Shown here in pieces: positions 8,299-18,154 of a stretch of DNA of 64,000 bases; positions within the stretch are counted from its first letter, which is position 1; every line of letters begins with the position of its first letter. The notes below the pieces were generated by a model that did not search any database, had not been told where the DNA came from, and worked only from the letters and a program-made list of their open reading frames with translations. Source of the DNA: Rhizobium esperanzae (lineage in GTDB: Bacteria; Pseudomonadota; Alphaproteobacteria; Rhizobiales; Rhizobiaceae); assembly GCF_014197615.1 (NCBI RefSeq), contig NZ_JACIFY010000004.1:248001-312000 (forward strand), in the 5' to 3' direction. The position numbers and the translations under genes were made by a program.

Positions 8299-8783
8299 GC
8301 CGTGGCTCCTTGCAGGCAGAGCGCCCGTTCAGCCGCACGGCGCTTGGTCAGGCCTGGGATCTTGCGACCCTTTGCCTTGTCCCACATGAGGAAGGCGTCG
8401 CAGGCGCCGCGGATGTCTCCGGCATTCAGTTTGCGCGCCACAGTGGAGCCGCAGAAGCCGCCCGGGCCGATGTTGTAGGTCAGTGACACGCCGGCGATAT
8501 AGGTTTGGATCGGAAGAGCATCCGGCGCCTTGAGACATCCGCGCATTCCGGCCTCGTGCTCTACAAGGCTATCTATGAGCAGGTTGTCGCAGTCTGCCTT
8601 GGAGAACTTCATGCCAGGCTTGATGCCCTTTGTCTCGCCGTAGCAGGCCGTCCATATGCCGACTACGTCGCGGTAAGCGTAGAGCCGCAGCCCTTCGAAA
8701 CCGCCGACGGTTTGCACAGCGAGAGCGCCGGCGAGCGTGATGGCGGCAAGACCGCCACCAGTTTTTCTAAGCCTTGTCGCCAT
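8295..8783 (-). CDS. GH24 endolysin with signal-anchor (SAR-type) N-terminus
   Basis: 162 residues from ATG 8783. An Ala/Gly-rich weakly hydrophobic segment (12-27) is typical of SAR endolysins, which are exported by Sec and released from the membrane when the holin depolarises it. Catalytic triad with T4/P21 lysozyme spacing: E30, D39 and T45 in GFEGLRLYAYRD-GIWT. Cleaves the MurNAc-GlcNAc bond of peptidoglycan. Overlaps the holin gene by 17 nt. A longer frame to 8843 would run deep into the holin gene and is less likely. Confidence 0.85.
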   Translation of the reverse strand: MATRLRKTGGGLAAITLAGALAVQTVGGFEGLRLYAYRDVVGIWTACYGETKGIKPGMKFSKADCDNLLIDSLVEHEAGMRGCLKAPDALPIQTYIAGVSLTYNIGPGGFCGSTVARKLNAGDIRGACDAFLMWDKAKGRKIPGLTKRRAAERALCLQGATA

Positions 8784-9021
8784 TGGTGGGCTCCTTGTTT
8801 TGGATGAGCAGCCGCGCGACATAGGCGCCGCCGAGCAGCGCAAGCGTCAGCCACCACGGCAGGTAATCGCCGATGACCGGCACGACGTTGAGAATGATGT
8901 CGGCCACCGCGGCGAGCTCGATGAGGCGGAGCGACCAGGCTTTTTTGTAGACTGCGGCCGCATCAGGGATCAGCACACGCGCGACAGCGTCACGCGTGCT
9001 GGTTATCAGCATGCGAAGCAT
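8767..9021 (-). CDS. Holin-like small membrane protein
   Basis: 84 residues with two hydrophobic segments (about 31-51 and 55-72) and a charged tail (NKEPTNGDKA). First gene of the lysis cassette holin / endolysin / Rz / Rz1 / membrane protein. A pinholin role would match the SAR-type endolysin (inference). Confidence 0.65.
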   Translation of the reverse strand: MLRMLITSTRDAVARVLIPDAAAVYKKAWSLRLIELAAVADIILNVVPVIGDYLPWWLTLALLGGAYVARLLIQNKEPTNGDKA

Positions 9022-9074
9022 GGGGTGGCTCCGTTACGGTTGAATTTGTCGAGGTGGCGCGTTAATGTCGCGCC

Positions 9075-9362
9075 ATGATGAAGCGGACGCAGACGGTGAT
9101 CGATGAACTAGCTGGGCTTTACTGCTGGCTTTGGGCCGGCTTGCCCCATGCCCTCTTCCGCAAACTCTTTCCGGAGCCAATTAAGCCCGGCGACTATCAC
9201 TGGTCGAAATACGATCCCATCTTCGCGCCCAGGGTCCGCCTCACAGACGGCACATGGTCAGGCAACGGCACCTTATGGCGCCGCCGCCGAAAGTCAGATG
9301 ATCGGTGGGAATACCAGCAGGATCCGGAAACGGCCGATGAGGCCATGGATCGCGTGGTTTAG
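9075..9362 (+). CDS. Plus-strand small protein (moron candidate)
   Basis: 95 residues on the strand opposite to the late operon, between the holin and tailspike genes. Positively charged, Trp-rich C-terminal half (GTLWRRRRK, RWEYQQDPETADEA). No ribosome site stands before ATG 9075. A weak promoter (TTGAAT at 9040, TAATGT at 9063) would start transcription almost at the ATG, so a leaderless mRNA is possible. Its stop overlaps the tailspike stop region. Likely an independently transcribed lysogenic gene; function unknown. Confidence 0.5.
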   Translation: MMKRTQTVIDELAGLYCWLWAGLPHALFRKLFPEPIKPGDYHWSKYDPIFAPRVRLTDGTWSGNGTLWRRRRKSDDRWEYQQDPETADEAMDRVV

Positions 9363-11776
9363 TTGTTGTATGCCCAGAGCCCGCCGGTATCGGCTATGTT
9401 GTTCTTGGCCGTGAACACGCCACCACCCGCCACAACTGGAGTCGCCGTCAGGTCCGTTCGGATATAGGCGTTCATCAGAGCCATTTTGCTCGTCGCATCC
9501 AACGTGATATCGCCACCGATCTGGCCGCCATTCCACTGGATGCCTACGGAGTTAATGATCTGGATGGCGCCATGCCCGGCGCCAGCCTGATTGCCGAGCG
9601 CGATGCAACCATTGAAGACCTCACCAAGCGTTATGTCTGTAGCGCTGATCGCATAATTGGAATGGTTCATCTGACAGTTGGTGAATGCACCATGGGCGTT
9701 ATTGGTGCCGCCAGCCAGAGAAACGCACACCGAATTGTAATTCATCTTGCCGTCAGAGAACATGACGTTCCCGCTCTCGACCCGAACCGCAAAGGCGCAA
9801 TTCGAGATCGAAAAATCGCTCACATGGTCATATTCGGCAACGTTGGTATAGCGAATTCCGTGGTAGCAGCTGGTGGCGCGAATGCCCTTGATGATGCCAT
9901 CATGCTGCCAGCTTCCAGCTGACAACTCCGCATAGAGACCGGAGCCATTGATGTTAGCGAATTCGATCTTGCCGTCGATCAGATATCGATCGCAGTTCGA
10001 CAGCTTGATGCCCTTCTGACCAGCATCAGTTAGCGATCCGGGATAGCCAGTGTACGTCGTGGCGTTGCCAACGAAGCGAATATGCCCGCGGATCGACCAG
10101 TTCACGCAGTTGGTCATATCCAGGATCGGAGCGTTTGTCGTAGTCGAGATCGTCACCGGTCCGCTGGTCGTGATCTCGATATTCGAAACGCCGGTTAGGC
10201 CGGTCGTGGTGTAGCTGCCCGCCTCGATGACTAGGCGCTTGCCGGCCGCCGCCGTAATAGCGTCCTGCAGCGTGTTGTACTGCGAAGAGCGCACCTCACC
10301 ACCGGCAGACGATGTGCCGCTCGACGGGCCGCCCTTGAACACGTTCGCGCCACGGTCGTCGAACCAACCATGGACAGCGATGTACATGTTACCAGAGGCG
10401 CCGCCGCGATGGCGCACTTGGCCAGAAGTGTTCGTCCTGACGCGCAGGCTTCCGGCCGTGTACTGATTGGTGACCTGAATATGTCCGACGTTGCTGCCAG
10501 CGTTGCCAGCGCCCGGGGCGGCGTCATTGACGAGTGGCGACGTAATCTCGGCGCCAGCAGAGACCGTGGCCGATGTATATGACACCTCAAACAGCGCATC
10601 AACTTCAATGCCGGTCGGGATCGCGCTGAGCGCCAGCAGCGCGGCGCTAGTCGTAACCGCGATAGGGTTGCCGGTCTGAGGAAGCGGATCCAGCAACATG
10701 TGCCGGTCGCCACGCTGCACCACGCGCCGCCATGCACCGGAGATGCGGACGCGCGAGCCAAGCCGGCGATATTTGGTGTAGCCAGACGGATAGTTCGCTG
10801 CGCCGGTCGGGTTGAGGCTCTGCGACATGCCGATCGCGACGAGTGTGCCGTTGGTGCAGGCAAAGATATGCCACGTACCGTCGGCGATGGCGCTGTCGAA
10901 TCGACCGCCGTTGCCGGTACCGTAGGCAACATCGAGTTGCCGCGTGACGGCGCTCCAGACCATCATGCCAGGGGCTGCATCATCGGTCGCGGCCACGCCA
11001 GCGGCGATGTCGAGATCGTTCGTCAGATCGGTGACGTTGTTGCTGATCTCGCCGCCAAAGAGGTAGCCGCGGGCGAGCGTGGCCTCGAGGGCCGTCTCGG
11101 CGTAGGCTTGCGCCTGATCGCGATACCCGAGGGCCTGATCTCTGTAACCAGACGCGGATGCAGCGGCAGCTTCCGCGGCAGCTACGATCGCAGCATTTAC
11201 CTGATCGGTGATGAGGCGGAAAGTGGATCCGATGACCCGTCCGAAGATCTGCAGTCCGGCCGTCAGGCCGCCTACCGCAATATCGTTCCCGCTGTTGGTC
11301 TTGATCGTGAGCGCCGAACTGCCATTGAACGAGACCGTTACCGGTGAAGCAGTGTTTGCCTCAAAGACCGTGAAGACGATCAAGGCCGATTCAGAAGCCG
11401 GCATGTCACTTGTCGCAATGATGGCGTTAGGTGTACCGGCGCCGGCGTCAGTCGCAACGATGAAAGAAAACGGCAGATCAGCGACACGAGTCCATGATCC
11501 AACGCCGGAAGCGCCAATCTTCTGGTAGATCCCGTTGTAGTCAATCGTAGCGTCCTGCATAACCCACGCCATGGTGTCGGCGGCGTGCAACAGGTCTGCG
11601 TAAAGCAATGCGCGTGTCAGTTTGACCGTGCCAGCGTTGCTCCCTACTGCAGTTAGAAACCCTTCAAGGTTGGTTCCCCAATTGCGAATGTCGGGCTTGT
11701 AGGGCTTATACGGCCCAGATGAGGGAACGCCGTCCACGACATAATCGCGCCAGACCTGCCTTGCGGTTAGGGCCAT
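9359..11776 (-). CDS. Tailspike/tail fibre with right-handed beta-helix
   Basis: 805 residues. The N-terminal part (1-220) looks like a virion-binding fibre base with Ala-rich coiled coil (about 195-235, repeats of GYRDQAxxYxxxA). The C-terminal part (about 500-790) is a pectate-lyase-like beta-helix with regular short turns (ITTSGPVTIS, IRGHIRFVG, ISNCAFAVRVE). Probably binds or degrades a surface polysaccharide; with the GH16 protein it gives the virion two polysaccharide-directed proteins. Ribosome site GGAG precedes ATG 11776. Confidence 0.75.
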   Translation of the reverse strand: MALTARQVWRDYVVDGVPSSGPYKPYKPDIRNWGTNLEGFLTAVGSNAGTVKLTRALLYADLLHAADTMAWVMQDATIDYNGIYQKIGASGVGSWTRVADLPFSFIVATDAGAGTPNAIIATSDMPASESALIVFTVFEANTASPVTVSFNGSSALTIKTNSGNDIAVGGLTAGLQIFGRVIGSTFRLITDQVNAAIVAAAEAAAASASGYRDQALGYRDQAQAYAETALEATLARGYLFGGEISNNVTDLTNDLDIAAGVAATDDAAPGMMVWSAVTRQLDVAYGTGNGGRFDSAIADGTWHIFACTNGTLVAIGMSQSLNPTGAANYPSGYTKYRRLGSRVRISGAWRRVVQRGDRHMLLDPLPQTGNPIAVTTSAALLALSAIPTGIEVDALFEVSYTSATVSAGAEITSPLVNDAAPGAGNAGSNVGHIQVTNQYTAGSLRVRTNTSGQVRHRGGASGNMYIAVHGWFDDRGANVFKGGPSSGTSSAGGEVRSSQYNTLQDAITAAAGKRLVIEAGSYTTTGLTGVSNIEITTSGPVTISTTTNAPILDMTNCVNWSIRGHIRFVGNATTYTGYPGSLTDAGQKGIKLSNCDRYLIDGKIEFANINGSGLYAELSAGSWQHDGIIKGIRATSCYHGIRYTNVAEYDHVSDFSISNCAFAVRVESGNVMFSDGKMNYNSVCVSLAGGTNNAHGAFTNCQMNHSNYAISATDITLGEVFNGCIALGNQAGAGHGAIQIINSVGIQWNGGQIGGDITLDATSKMALMNAYIRTDLTATPVVAGGGVFTAKNNIADTGGLWAYNN

Positions 11777-11801
11777 TCGAATTCTCCAATATTTTCAAAG
11801 G

Positions 11802-13847
11802 TCAGGTAACGACAAACGAACCCGTCGCGACGGCAGATGCGGCCACGCCTGAGCCGTTGATCGCGACGACGAAGCCATACTTCGTGCCAGCGGTCAGACC
11901 GATAACAACACGGCTATCGGCCGAGCTCGGCGAGCCGTATTCCGTGGCCGCCAGCGTTGAGCCGGAAAAGGTGTTGGTGGTGTTGGTGTAAAGCCGCGCG
12001 CCAACGTAGTTGGCGCTGTTCGGCGCCGTCCAATTGAATGTGCCTTGGCCGACGCCGCCTGTGACAGAGGCGCCAGTCACAACGCCAGGCGGCGTCGTGT
12101 CAGCGGTGGCGGTGAAGGTTTGGTAAGCGGTCCAGTCCGAGCTTGATCCGCCGCCCCATGCGCGAAGCCGAAACTTGTATTGGGTGCCATCCGCCAAGTA
12201 GCTTGACCGCACTTGGTCATTTGGCGCCGTCGAGACCACAGACTGCGGCCCGGTGGATCCCGAAGTCTTTTCCCACTCGAACTCGTAAGTCAGCGAATCC
12301 GAGACATGGTTCCAGCTTGCGAGAGCGTAGGCCGCAGTGGAGCCGCCCGAGACGACTTCCTGTTGGATGACAACACTGAAACCTGTTGGCGTCGGCGCAC
12401 CGGCATGCGGGATGATCACAATCGACGATCCCGGCGCACCCTCTTCCGTCGCGGCGTTGAAGTCGTACAGATCAGCTGAAACGACTATGCCGCTGAAGGT
12501 CACCGTCATGTCTCGCAGAGAAATCGTCACCTTCGACGTGATCTCGACGATAGCATCGGACAGCTTCGGGCTATACTGAATGCGGACAAACCGGTCATAT
12601 GAGGGGTCGTTGTCCAGGTCGTAGTGAGCAGTGATCGAGACCCGTGGCGCATTGCGACGGATATATGCAAGCTTCTGCATCCGCTGCATGTGGTTGTGTG
12701 ACTGCACAGCCACATTATCTACGGTTGACGTGCGCTCCGTGTCCTCGCCAACATATGGATTGCCATATATTGCCGCGTCGTTCGTATTGTAGAGGTCGCT
12801 TGGATCGGTGAACCGGCCGCGGACGGCTAGCACGCTCGTCGACGGATCGACGTTCGCGTTGAGGCCAAAGGAAATGATGTTGCTGCGGTCGAAAAGCTTC
12901 GTCGGCGCAACATATTCACCGGCGTGCACTCCGATCTTGCCGTCGGCGCGCTCGTAGAGAACCAACTCCGCAGCCTGGTCAAGCGTCCGGCCAACCTCGA
13001 CAGGATCGCTGTTGGCCCGGAACCACATGCCTCCGTAGTAGCGGCGCTCTGTGCCGCCACTCCTGTTCGTGACGAGCTGATCGCCTACGTTGGCCGCGTT
13101 GACCCAGTCAGGCAGATACATGTCGGCCAGCGACAGCTTGCCGCCGTAGGGGCTAGTCATGTGCCAGAGGCGCATTAGCGCGATATTTCGAGAATATGCG
13201 GTGGTCTCAGTGCGCGGGTCGTAAAGCAGCATCCCATCGATAACAGCGGAATGTTCCGGCATCTGGTTGGGATAGACATCGAGGTATTTTTTGCTCTCCG
13301 CCGTGCCGCAATACATGCGCATCGACGCCAACCCGTCGCCACGATGATTCGTCGTCCAGATCGAAGGGAATTCAGAGATTACATCAGAATATGCGGTCTC
13401 GTGATTGAGGCCGAGGCGCGTGTCTATCCTGACATAAGGGCGGCTATCATCATTGAAATGAGCAGGCGATATCACGACGCCAGAGCTATCGAGGTCGATC
13501 GCCTCGTCGTGCAGGTAATGCTGGACGAAGCCTTGAATGCGATGCCCCGCCGTCACGATTATGTGGTAGGCGGTTCCATTGCTCTCCTCGAGAAAGACAT
13601 AATCGCCAGCCTTCTTCACGCGGCCCAGTACGATCGGCAGTGATGGAACCGACTGCTTTAGATTGTATGTTCCGTCTTCCGGCTTAGGCACGGACGGCTT
13701 TGGCGTCAGGGCCTTTGACACGAACCCAAGCCCGGCTGCGATACCGCCGTAGAGGAGCGCCGCGGTGCCAAGATAGAGCGCGTTTGCCGCAGCAACCGTC
13801 GTTGCCGCTGACGATACGATCAGCGGGATGAGCTCAAGACCAGTCAT
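11802..13847 (-). CDS. Tail tip / host-specificity protein (gpJ-like) with Fn3 domains
   Basis: 681 residues. A hydrophobic N-terminal segment (10-50, possibly inside the tail tip), then a tail-hub region with VPSLPIVLGRVKKAGDYVF and a central domain, and two fibronectin-III-like repeats in the C-terminal third (about 490-680, e.g. FEWEKTSGSTG, YKFRLRAWGG). Position after the other tail-tip genes and before the tailspike matches the lambda J position. It should form the tail tip and contact the receptor. Confidence 0.75.
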   Translation of the reverse strand: MTGLELIPLIVSSAATTVAAANALYLGTAALLYGGIAAGLGFVSKALTPKPSVPKPEDGTYNLKQSVPSLPIVLGRVKKAGDYVFLEESNGTAYHIIVTAGHRIQGFVQHYLHDEAIDLDSSGVVISPAHFNDDSRPYVRIDTRLGLNHETAYSDVISEFPSIWTTNHRGDGLASMRMYCGTAESKKYLDVYPNQMPEHSAVIDGMLLYDPRTETTAYSRNIALMRLWHMTSPYGGKLSLADMYLPDWVNAANVGDQLVTNRSGGTERRYYGGMWFRANSDPVEVGRTLDQAAELVLYERADGKIGVHAGEYVAPTKLFDRSNIISFGLNANVDPSTSVLAVRGRFTDPSDLYNTNDAAIYGNPYVGEDTERTSTVDNVAVQSHNHMQRMQKLAYIRRNAPRVSITAHYDLDNDPSYDRFVRIQYSPKLSDAIVEITSKVTISLRDMTVTFSGIVVSADLYDFNAATEEGAPGSSIVIIPHAGAPTPTGFSVVIQQEVVSGGSTAAYALASWNHVSDSLTYEFEWEKTSGSTGPQSVVSTAPNDQVRSSYLADGTQYKFRLRAWGGGSSSDWTAYQTFTATADTTPPGVVTGASVTGGVGQGTFNWTAPNSANYVGARLYTNTTNTFSGSTLAATEYGSPSSADSRVVIGLTAGTKYGFVVAINGSGVAASAVATGSFVVT

Positions 13848-13855
13848 GAAAATTC

Positions 13856-14254
13856 CTAAATGGACCAGATCGCCAGCGGTTTGGCTGACATGCTCCCGAT
13901 GCGATTGGTGAAGCGCACGAGCCAGCGGCGGCCATCGAAGATCGCGCCGAACTGCCGTTCCGGATTATTTGGAGAACCGATGACGCCAACCGCGCCGCAA
14001 AGGGCCGTCGACTGGCGGCGGCCGCCGATGCGGGCCGCTGCGGATTCCATCAGAGGCACACAGCCGCCGGCGCCCCGGAGAATGGCGAGATATTCCTCCT
14101 CGCTGCTAAACCGGCCGCGCCAATCCTCGACGGGGTCGCGGTGCCCGAGCCAGATCGCCCAGGCAGCTGGGAACAGCATGCAGTTCAGCGTTGCCGCATC
14201 CCATTCCTTCCGCTCTTGGGCGGCCAAGAATGCGGCTATCGTCTGCTCTATCAT
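13856..14254 (-). CDS. DUF6950-like tail assembly protein
   Basis: 132 residues. A Trp/Cys N-terminal block (W-D-x-A-T-L-N-C) and D-P-x-x-D-W-R-G-R resemble the DUF6950 family found at the lambda gpK position, where other phages carry an NlpC/P60 peptidase. It lies 8 nt before the gpJ-like gene. Whether it has peptidase activity is not evident. Confidence 0.6.
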   Translation of the reverse strand: MIEQTIAAFLAAQERKEWDAATLNCMLFPAAWAIWLGHRDPVEDWRGRFSSEEEYLAILRGAGGCVPLMESAAARIGGRRQSTALCGAVGVIGSPNNPERQFGAIFDGRRWLVRFTNRIGSMSAKPLAIWSI

Positions 14255-14264
14255 CGGCCACCAT

Positions 14265-14831
14265 CTACCAGTTCGGCCATCTGATCGTGCGATCCTTGAG
14301 CCCAGGGATGCGCTCGCAGAACTTGTCGTCGGCCGCAGAAGGATTCAAAATCTTCGCTCGAGCGCGCTGGTCGACGTCGGACAGCACCGCGCCATTGGTC
14401 ACAGATCGCAGCGTGAAGCGGTTGGCGATATCCACCTGGATCGTCGACTTGATCACAGTGTCGCTGGCGCTATCAACAAAATTGAGGTTGGAAATGGTGC
14501 CAGTGAATTTGACGATCGCTGTGCCGGTCGGCTGCTCGTGATCGTCGCACCGCTGCAATAGGATCCGGAACGTCGATCCGACGATGGTGCCAGCTTGGTA
14601 GTCATCCCAAATACCGTTGCTTGTCGCCTCGTTGATGCCTGAGAGCACCAGCGACAGCGTAAACGCCTCGGCGTTGATTGCCGCCTCGATCTGCGCCAGT
14701 GCGTCTTCCGTAAGTTGGCAAGCGCGATAGACTTCACCATCATCGCCAATCAACGGGCCGCCGGAACCATCCCAAAAACGAAGAGTGCCAGATGGAAGCT
14801 CCACCTGGCACATAACACGAAGACTGGCCAA
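14265..14831 (-). CDS. Minor tail protein (DUF2163/gpL-like position)
   Basis: 188 residues from TTG 14831, chosen because GGAGGG lies 8 nt upstream; an in-frame ATG at 14891 would overlap the preceding gene by 35 nt without a ribosome site. Beta-rich protein ending DRTIRWPNW. Lies between the M-like and K-like tail genes, as the distal tail / baseplate hub proteins of lambda-like and GTA-like tails do. Family assignment by position mainly. Confidence 0.6.
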   Translation of the reverse strand: MASLRVMCQVELPSGTLRFWDGSGGPLIGDDGEVYRACQLTEDALAQIEAAINAEAFTLSLVLSGINEATSNGIWDDYQAGTIVGSTFRILLQRCDDHEQPTGTAIVKFTGTISNLNFVDSASDTVIKSTIQVDIANRFTLRSVTNGAVLSDVDQRARAKILNPSAADDKFCERIPGLKDRTIRWPNW

Positions 14832-14856
14832 TTGCGGCCCTCCATATATTCGCTGG

Positions 14857-15567
14857 CTACGCCAAGGAATTCCAGTAATCGGTCGCCTCAATGAAGCTGA
14901 CGTTTGGTCTGGTTCCCTTGTTGATGGCGTCCTGCGTCACATCCATCCCGCGGTCTTCCGCCAGGTGGCATAGACACGTAGGCTGTTCGAAATTCAGATC
15001 AGCACCATCGGGAATGAGTTCGCGCACTGCCGGAGTGATCGACACAGTCCACGTGTCGCCATCTATCTCGGTAGCCGGCCCGGTCTCATAAAGCGCGTGA
15101 TTATAGGAGAACCGGACGCCGACAAGGTCAGCCGCTGCCTTGATTATCCGCAACGATATGCTGGTTGAGCCGATCGGCGTAACGCCAACTGAAACAACAG
15201 AAATCGCGCCCTGCTCGTAGAGCATATCGTCATCGAATGTCGTATCGTCGCTGTGCAACGTGTCGGTGCCCGGCTCGAAACGACCAGACAGATAGGGCGC
15301 CGAAAGCGAAGATGGCACGCGGACGGATATAAGGCCGGAACGACCGCCAAGCTTCGTGCGCATGGCCTGCCATGTTCGCCATTGATCTCGATACCGGTTC
15401 TGCACAACAATGCCGGTGTAGTCGATCGCCCAATAGCCAAGATCTGTGCGGATGACTGGCTCGACGCCGCCGAGAGATCTGCCGCCGCTTCTCGTGAAAG
15501 CGACGACATTTGCCTGCACCTGCTGTGGCGTGAGCAGACAGGTCGGCCAGTTGATGACATCGGGCAT
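14857..15567 (-). CDS. Minor tail protein
   Basis: 236 residues, beta-rich, with W-P-T-C-L-L-T-P-Q-Q-V-Q near the start. First gene after the tape measure protein, the place of the distal tail protein in siphophages. No catalytic motif seen. Confidence 0.6.
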   Translation of the reverse strand: MPDVINWPTCLLTPQQVQANVVAFTRSGGRSLGGVEPVIRTDLGYWAIDYTGIVVQNRYRDQWRTWQAMRTKLGGRSGLISVRVPSSLSAPYLSGRFEPGTDTLHSDDTTFDDDMLYEQGAISVVSVGVTPIGSTSISLRIIKAAADLVGVRFSYNHALYETGPATEIDGDTWTVSITPAVRELIPDGADLNFEQPTCLCHLAEDRGMDVTQDAINKGTRPNVSFIEATDYWNSLA

Positions 15568-15571
15568 GGTT

Positions 15572-18151
15572 TTATCCGTTCCTGTAATCGCTGCCTGCGC
15601 TGTCGTTCTGGTATTTCGCCATGGTGGGCACGACCTGCTGATTTGCGGCTGACAGGATGCGCGGGCTGGCCGCAGTCACCGTGTCCTGGCTCACGCTCTT
15701 CACGTAGGCACGCAGGCCGCCGGTATCGTCGACGGAAACTCCGACCTGGATCTGCGTCTTGCCGCCGCCGCTTGTCTTTGTGCCACGAGGCAACACGACT
15801 TCGCCGCGCTGCAGGATTGCCGGAACCTCGCCCGGCTGCAGGCCAGCAACGCCGCCAGTGTGATAGCGCTTGGCTCCAGAGAACGTCGAAGGCGAGACGC
15901 TGCGGCCATGGCCATAGCCGTCTGATCCCGCGACACCTCCAGAGTGAAGGATGCCAGGGATGATCATTCCACCGAGGAGGCCGCCACCGCCGCCGCCAAA
16001 CAGGCCACCGCCACCAGCCCCACCAAAGATGGCGTTGAGCGAAACATCGATGAGCTTGTCCACGACCTTATCGAGCGCGCCTGCGAGCGCTTCAGCGGCA
16101 GACTTGCCGCTGCGGAGGTCGCTGATGAAGCCGCCAACAACGTCGCGACCCAGATCACGAAACTCTTCAGCTGACTTTTTCAGCCTCTCCTGCGAGACCT
16201 TGAGCCCTTCGCTCGCCGATGACGCCTTGGCGTAATTGGTAGATAGGGTGTCAATGCTCGCTGCGAGTTCTGGCGTGATGGTCACGCCAGCTTTTTGCGC
16301 CTCAGAAAGGAGCTCCTGCTGGATCTTTGCCTTTTCAACAGCGAACCCGTAATCGTTGATGAGTGGGTTCAGTTGAGCTTGCGCAGCATATTGAGCGTTG
16401 AGGACGTCAATGCGCTTCTGGATTTCCGCGACATCGCCTTGGAATATCTGATCCGGTGATTTCTTGTCGCCGAGGCCGGCGTCATTCATTGAGACGCCAG
16501 TGCCGGAAAGGTAGGATTCAGCTTCCTGCTTGCGGCGCCCAGGGTTGGAACTCAAGGCGGCGATGGCCTTGGCCACTTTCTCAGGGCCACCGCCATCCTG
16601 GATGGCTTTTACGACGGCGTCTGGTAGCGAACCGTAGTTGTAGGCAATCGACGTCAGCGCAGCCTGCTGCGCCTCAGAGAGGCTTTTCCATGTATCGATC
16701 CCGATCGCCTTCTGAATTCCGTCCTGGAATTCGACAATGCGCCGGGAAAGATCGCGCTGCGCGTCATCGAGCGTGACGACGGTATCCTTGGTGACCTTCT
16801 CGACGGATCCGTTGGCTCTGGTTGCGGTGTCGCTACCGAAGCCCACGCGGAAAGCGTTGGTGTCCCATTTGGCGTTGGTGATGAAGCCTTCGAATGAGCG
16901 GATAAGTTTTGCCGCAGCCGACTTGCCGACCTCATCCAACTGCGCATCGTTGATGTCGGAGTTGTGCGCTTCTTCGCTGTTCTGGAACCTGCCGTCTCCG
17001 GAATACACCGGAGGAATGGTGCCCAGCGGGGATTTGTTGATCTGGGCCTGAAGGCTATTAAGATTTTTGGCATACTCGCCGACTTGCGTGAGCGCCTGCC
17101 CCATCGCCGGGATCAGCTCAGTTCGGATCTTTCCGGCAACCCTGGAGATCGCGTCTCCGCCGTTCGCCCCGAGCCCCAGCGCTTCTGCCGTTAGTCCAGC
17201 AATCGCGTCCTTCGCCTGCTCACCGGTCAGATGGACCGTCTTCAAGCGCTTTTGGGTTTCCTCGATCGCATCCTGGAGCGGCAGAGATTCATTTGCCGAT
17301 AGGCGCAATTGCTTGGCCAGCTCCCTGATATTCTCAGGGATGCCCTTCATGCCTTCAATGCGTTCCATTTCCAGCGAAAATTCGCGAAAATCAGGCACGT
17401 CTTTCTTGAGTAGCGACAGCGCCTTCTGAAAATCTCGGACGGTCTGCGTTGCGCCATGGAAGTCATCGACCGGCACGCTGAGGATGTCGCCAGAGAGATC
17501 TTTGCCAGCGGCGGCGATAGCCTTTTGCAGGCTGCCGAACTCATCCTTGAGCTTCTGCAGCTGGATTTTCTGAACCGACGCAGAATAGCCTTCTACGCTC
17601 TTTTTCGCGATGCCCCACGCCTGGTCAAACGACTTGATCAGCTCGGCGTGGGCCTTGAGCAGCTTTTCAGCGTCCGGAACATCCGATTTCAGCGTCGAAA
17701 AATACTGCACCGCCGCGCCGGCGAGGCCGATAAGCGCGAACGATGCCAGCGAAATCGGGCTAACCATCGAGGCGAAAGCGCCACCGAGCGTCTTAACGAT
17801 GCCGCCGAGGCCGCCGCCGGTCGAGTTGAGTGCCTGGGCCACCTGGCTGCCCTGCTGCATCATCACCTGAAATGGTGAAGATCCGCCGGCCAGCGATGTC
17901 GCGATATCGTTCAACTGAAACGAAAGGTTCTGCACCGCGGCGCGCTGCGCTCCGAGCGAAGCCTCGACCTTGCGGCCAGAGTTTACGAAGCTGTTGGCCG
18001 AATTGTCGTTGGCCTTCTTAAACTTGGTCTCAATGTCTGTCGCGGTCTGCCCGGCGCGCTTTGCGATCGCGGCGAGCTGCTTTTCTGACTGCTTCTGCGT
18101 AAATTCGATGGAGACCAGCAGCCGCGCCAGATCTTCCGTGGTTGCCGCCAT
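15572..18151 (-). CDS. Tape measure protein with embedded lysozyme-like domain
   Basis: 859 residues. The N-terminal part (1-110) is a tape-measure module, with a hydrophobic stretch at about 115-150 and coiled coil at 160-360. At about 413-550 a GH24-type muramidase domain is inserted: SFEGF with E421, D430 nine residues on, then FRVGFGSDT and YNYGSLPDAVVKA. A Gly-rich hydrophobic region (about 715-745) and a phage-tail domain (GEVPAILQRGEVVLPRGTK) close the protein. It should set tail length, and the lysozyme part probably opens peptidoglycan locally during DNA entry. ATG 18151 lies 3 nt behind the chaperone stop. Confidence 0.9.
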   Translation of the reverse strand: MAATTEDLARLLVSIEFTQKQSEKQLAAIAKRAGQTATDIETKFKKANDNSANSFVNSGRKVEASLGAQRAAVQNLSFQLNDIATSLAGGSSPFQVMMQQGSQVAQALNSTGGGLGGIVKTLGGAFASMVSPISLASFALIGLAGAAVQYFSTLKSDVPDAEKLLKAHAELIKSFDQAWGIAKKSVEGYSASVQKIQLQKLKDEFGSLQKAIAAAGKDLSGDILSVPVDDFHGATQTVRDFQKALSLLKKDVPDFREFSLEMERIEGMKGIPENIRELAKQLRLSANESLPLQDAIEETQKRLKTVHLTGEQAKDAIAGLTAEALGLGANGGDAISRVAGKIRTELIPAMGQALTQVGEYAKNLNSLQAQINKSPLGTIPPVYSGDGRFQNSEEAHNSDINDAQLDEVGKSAAAKLIRSFEGFITNAKWDTNAFRVGFGSDTATRANGSVEKVTKDTVVTLDDAQRDLSRRIVEFQDGIQKAIGIDTWKSLSEAQQAALTSIAYNYGSLPDAVVKAIQDGGGPEKVAKAIAALSSNPGRRKQEAESYLSGTGVSMNDAGLGDKKSPDQIFQGDVAEIQKRIDVLNAQYAAQAQLNPLINDYGFAVEKAKIQQELLSEAQKAGVTITPELAASIDTLSTNYAKASSASEGLKVSQERLKKSAEEFRDLGRDVVGGFISDLRSGKSAAEALAGALDKVVDKLIDVSLNAIFGGAGGGGLFGGGGGGLLGGMIIPGILHSGGVAGSDGYGHGRSVSPSTFSGAKRYHTGGVAGLQPGEVPAILQRGEVVLPRGTKTSGGGKTQIQVGVSVDDTGGLRAYVKSVSQDTVTAASPRILSAANQQVVPTMAKYQNDSAGSDYRNG

Positions 18152-18154
18152 CCG

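Noticed and set aside
9040..9052. TTGAATTTGTCGA as an eighth operator
   Set aside because: Only one half-site matches ACAAATTTGT; the symmetry is lost.
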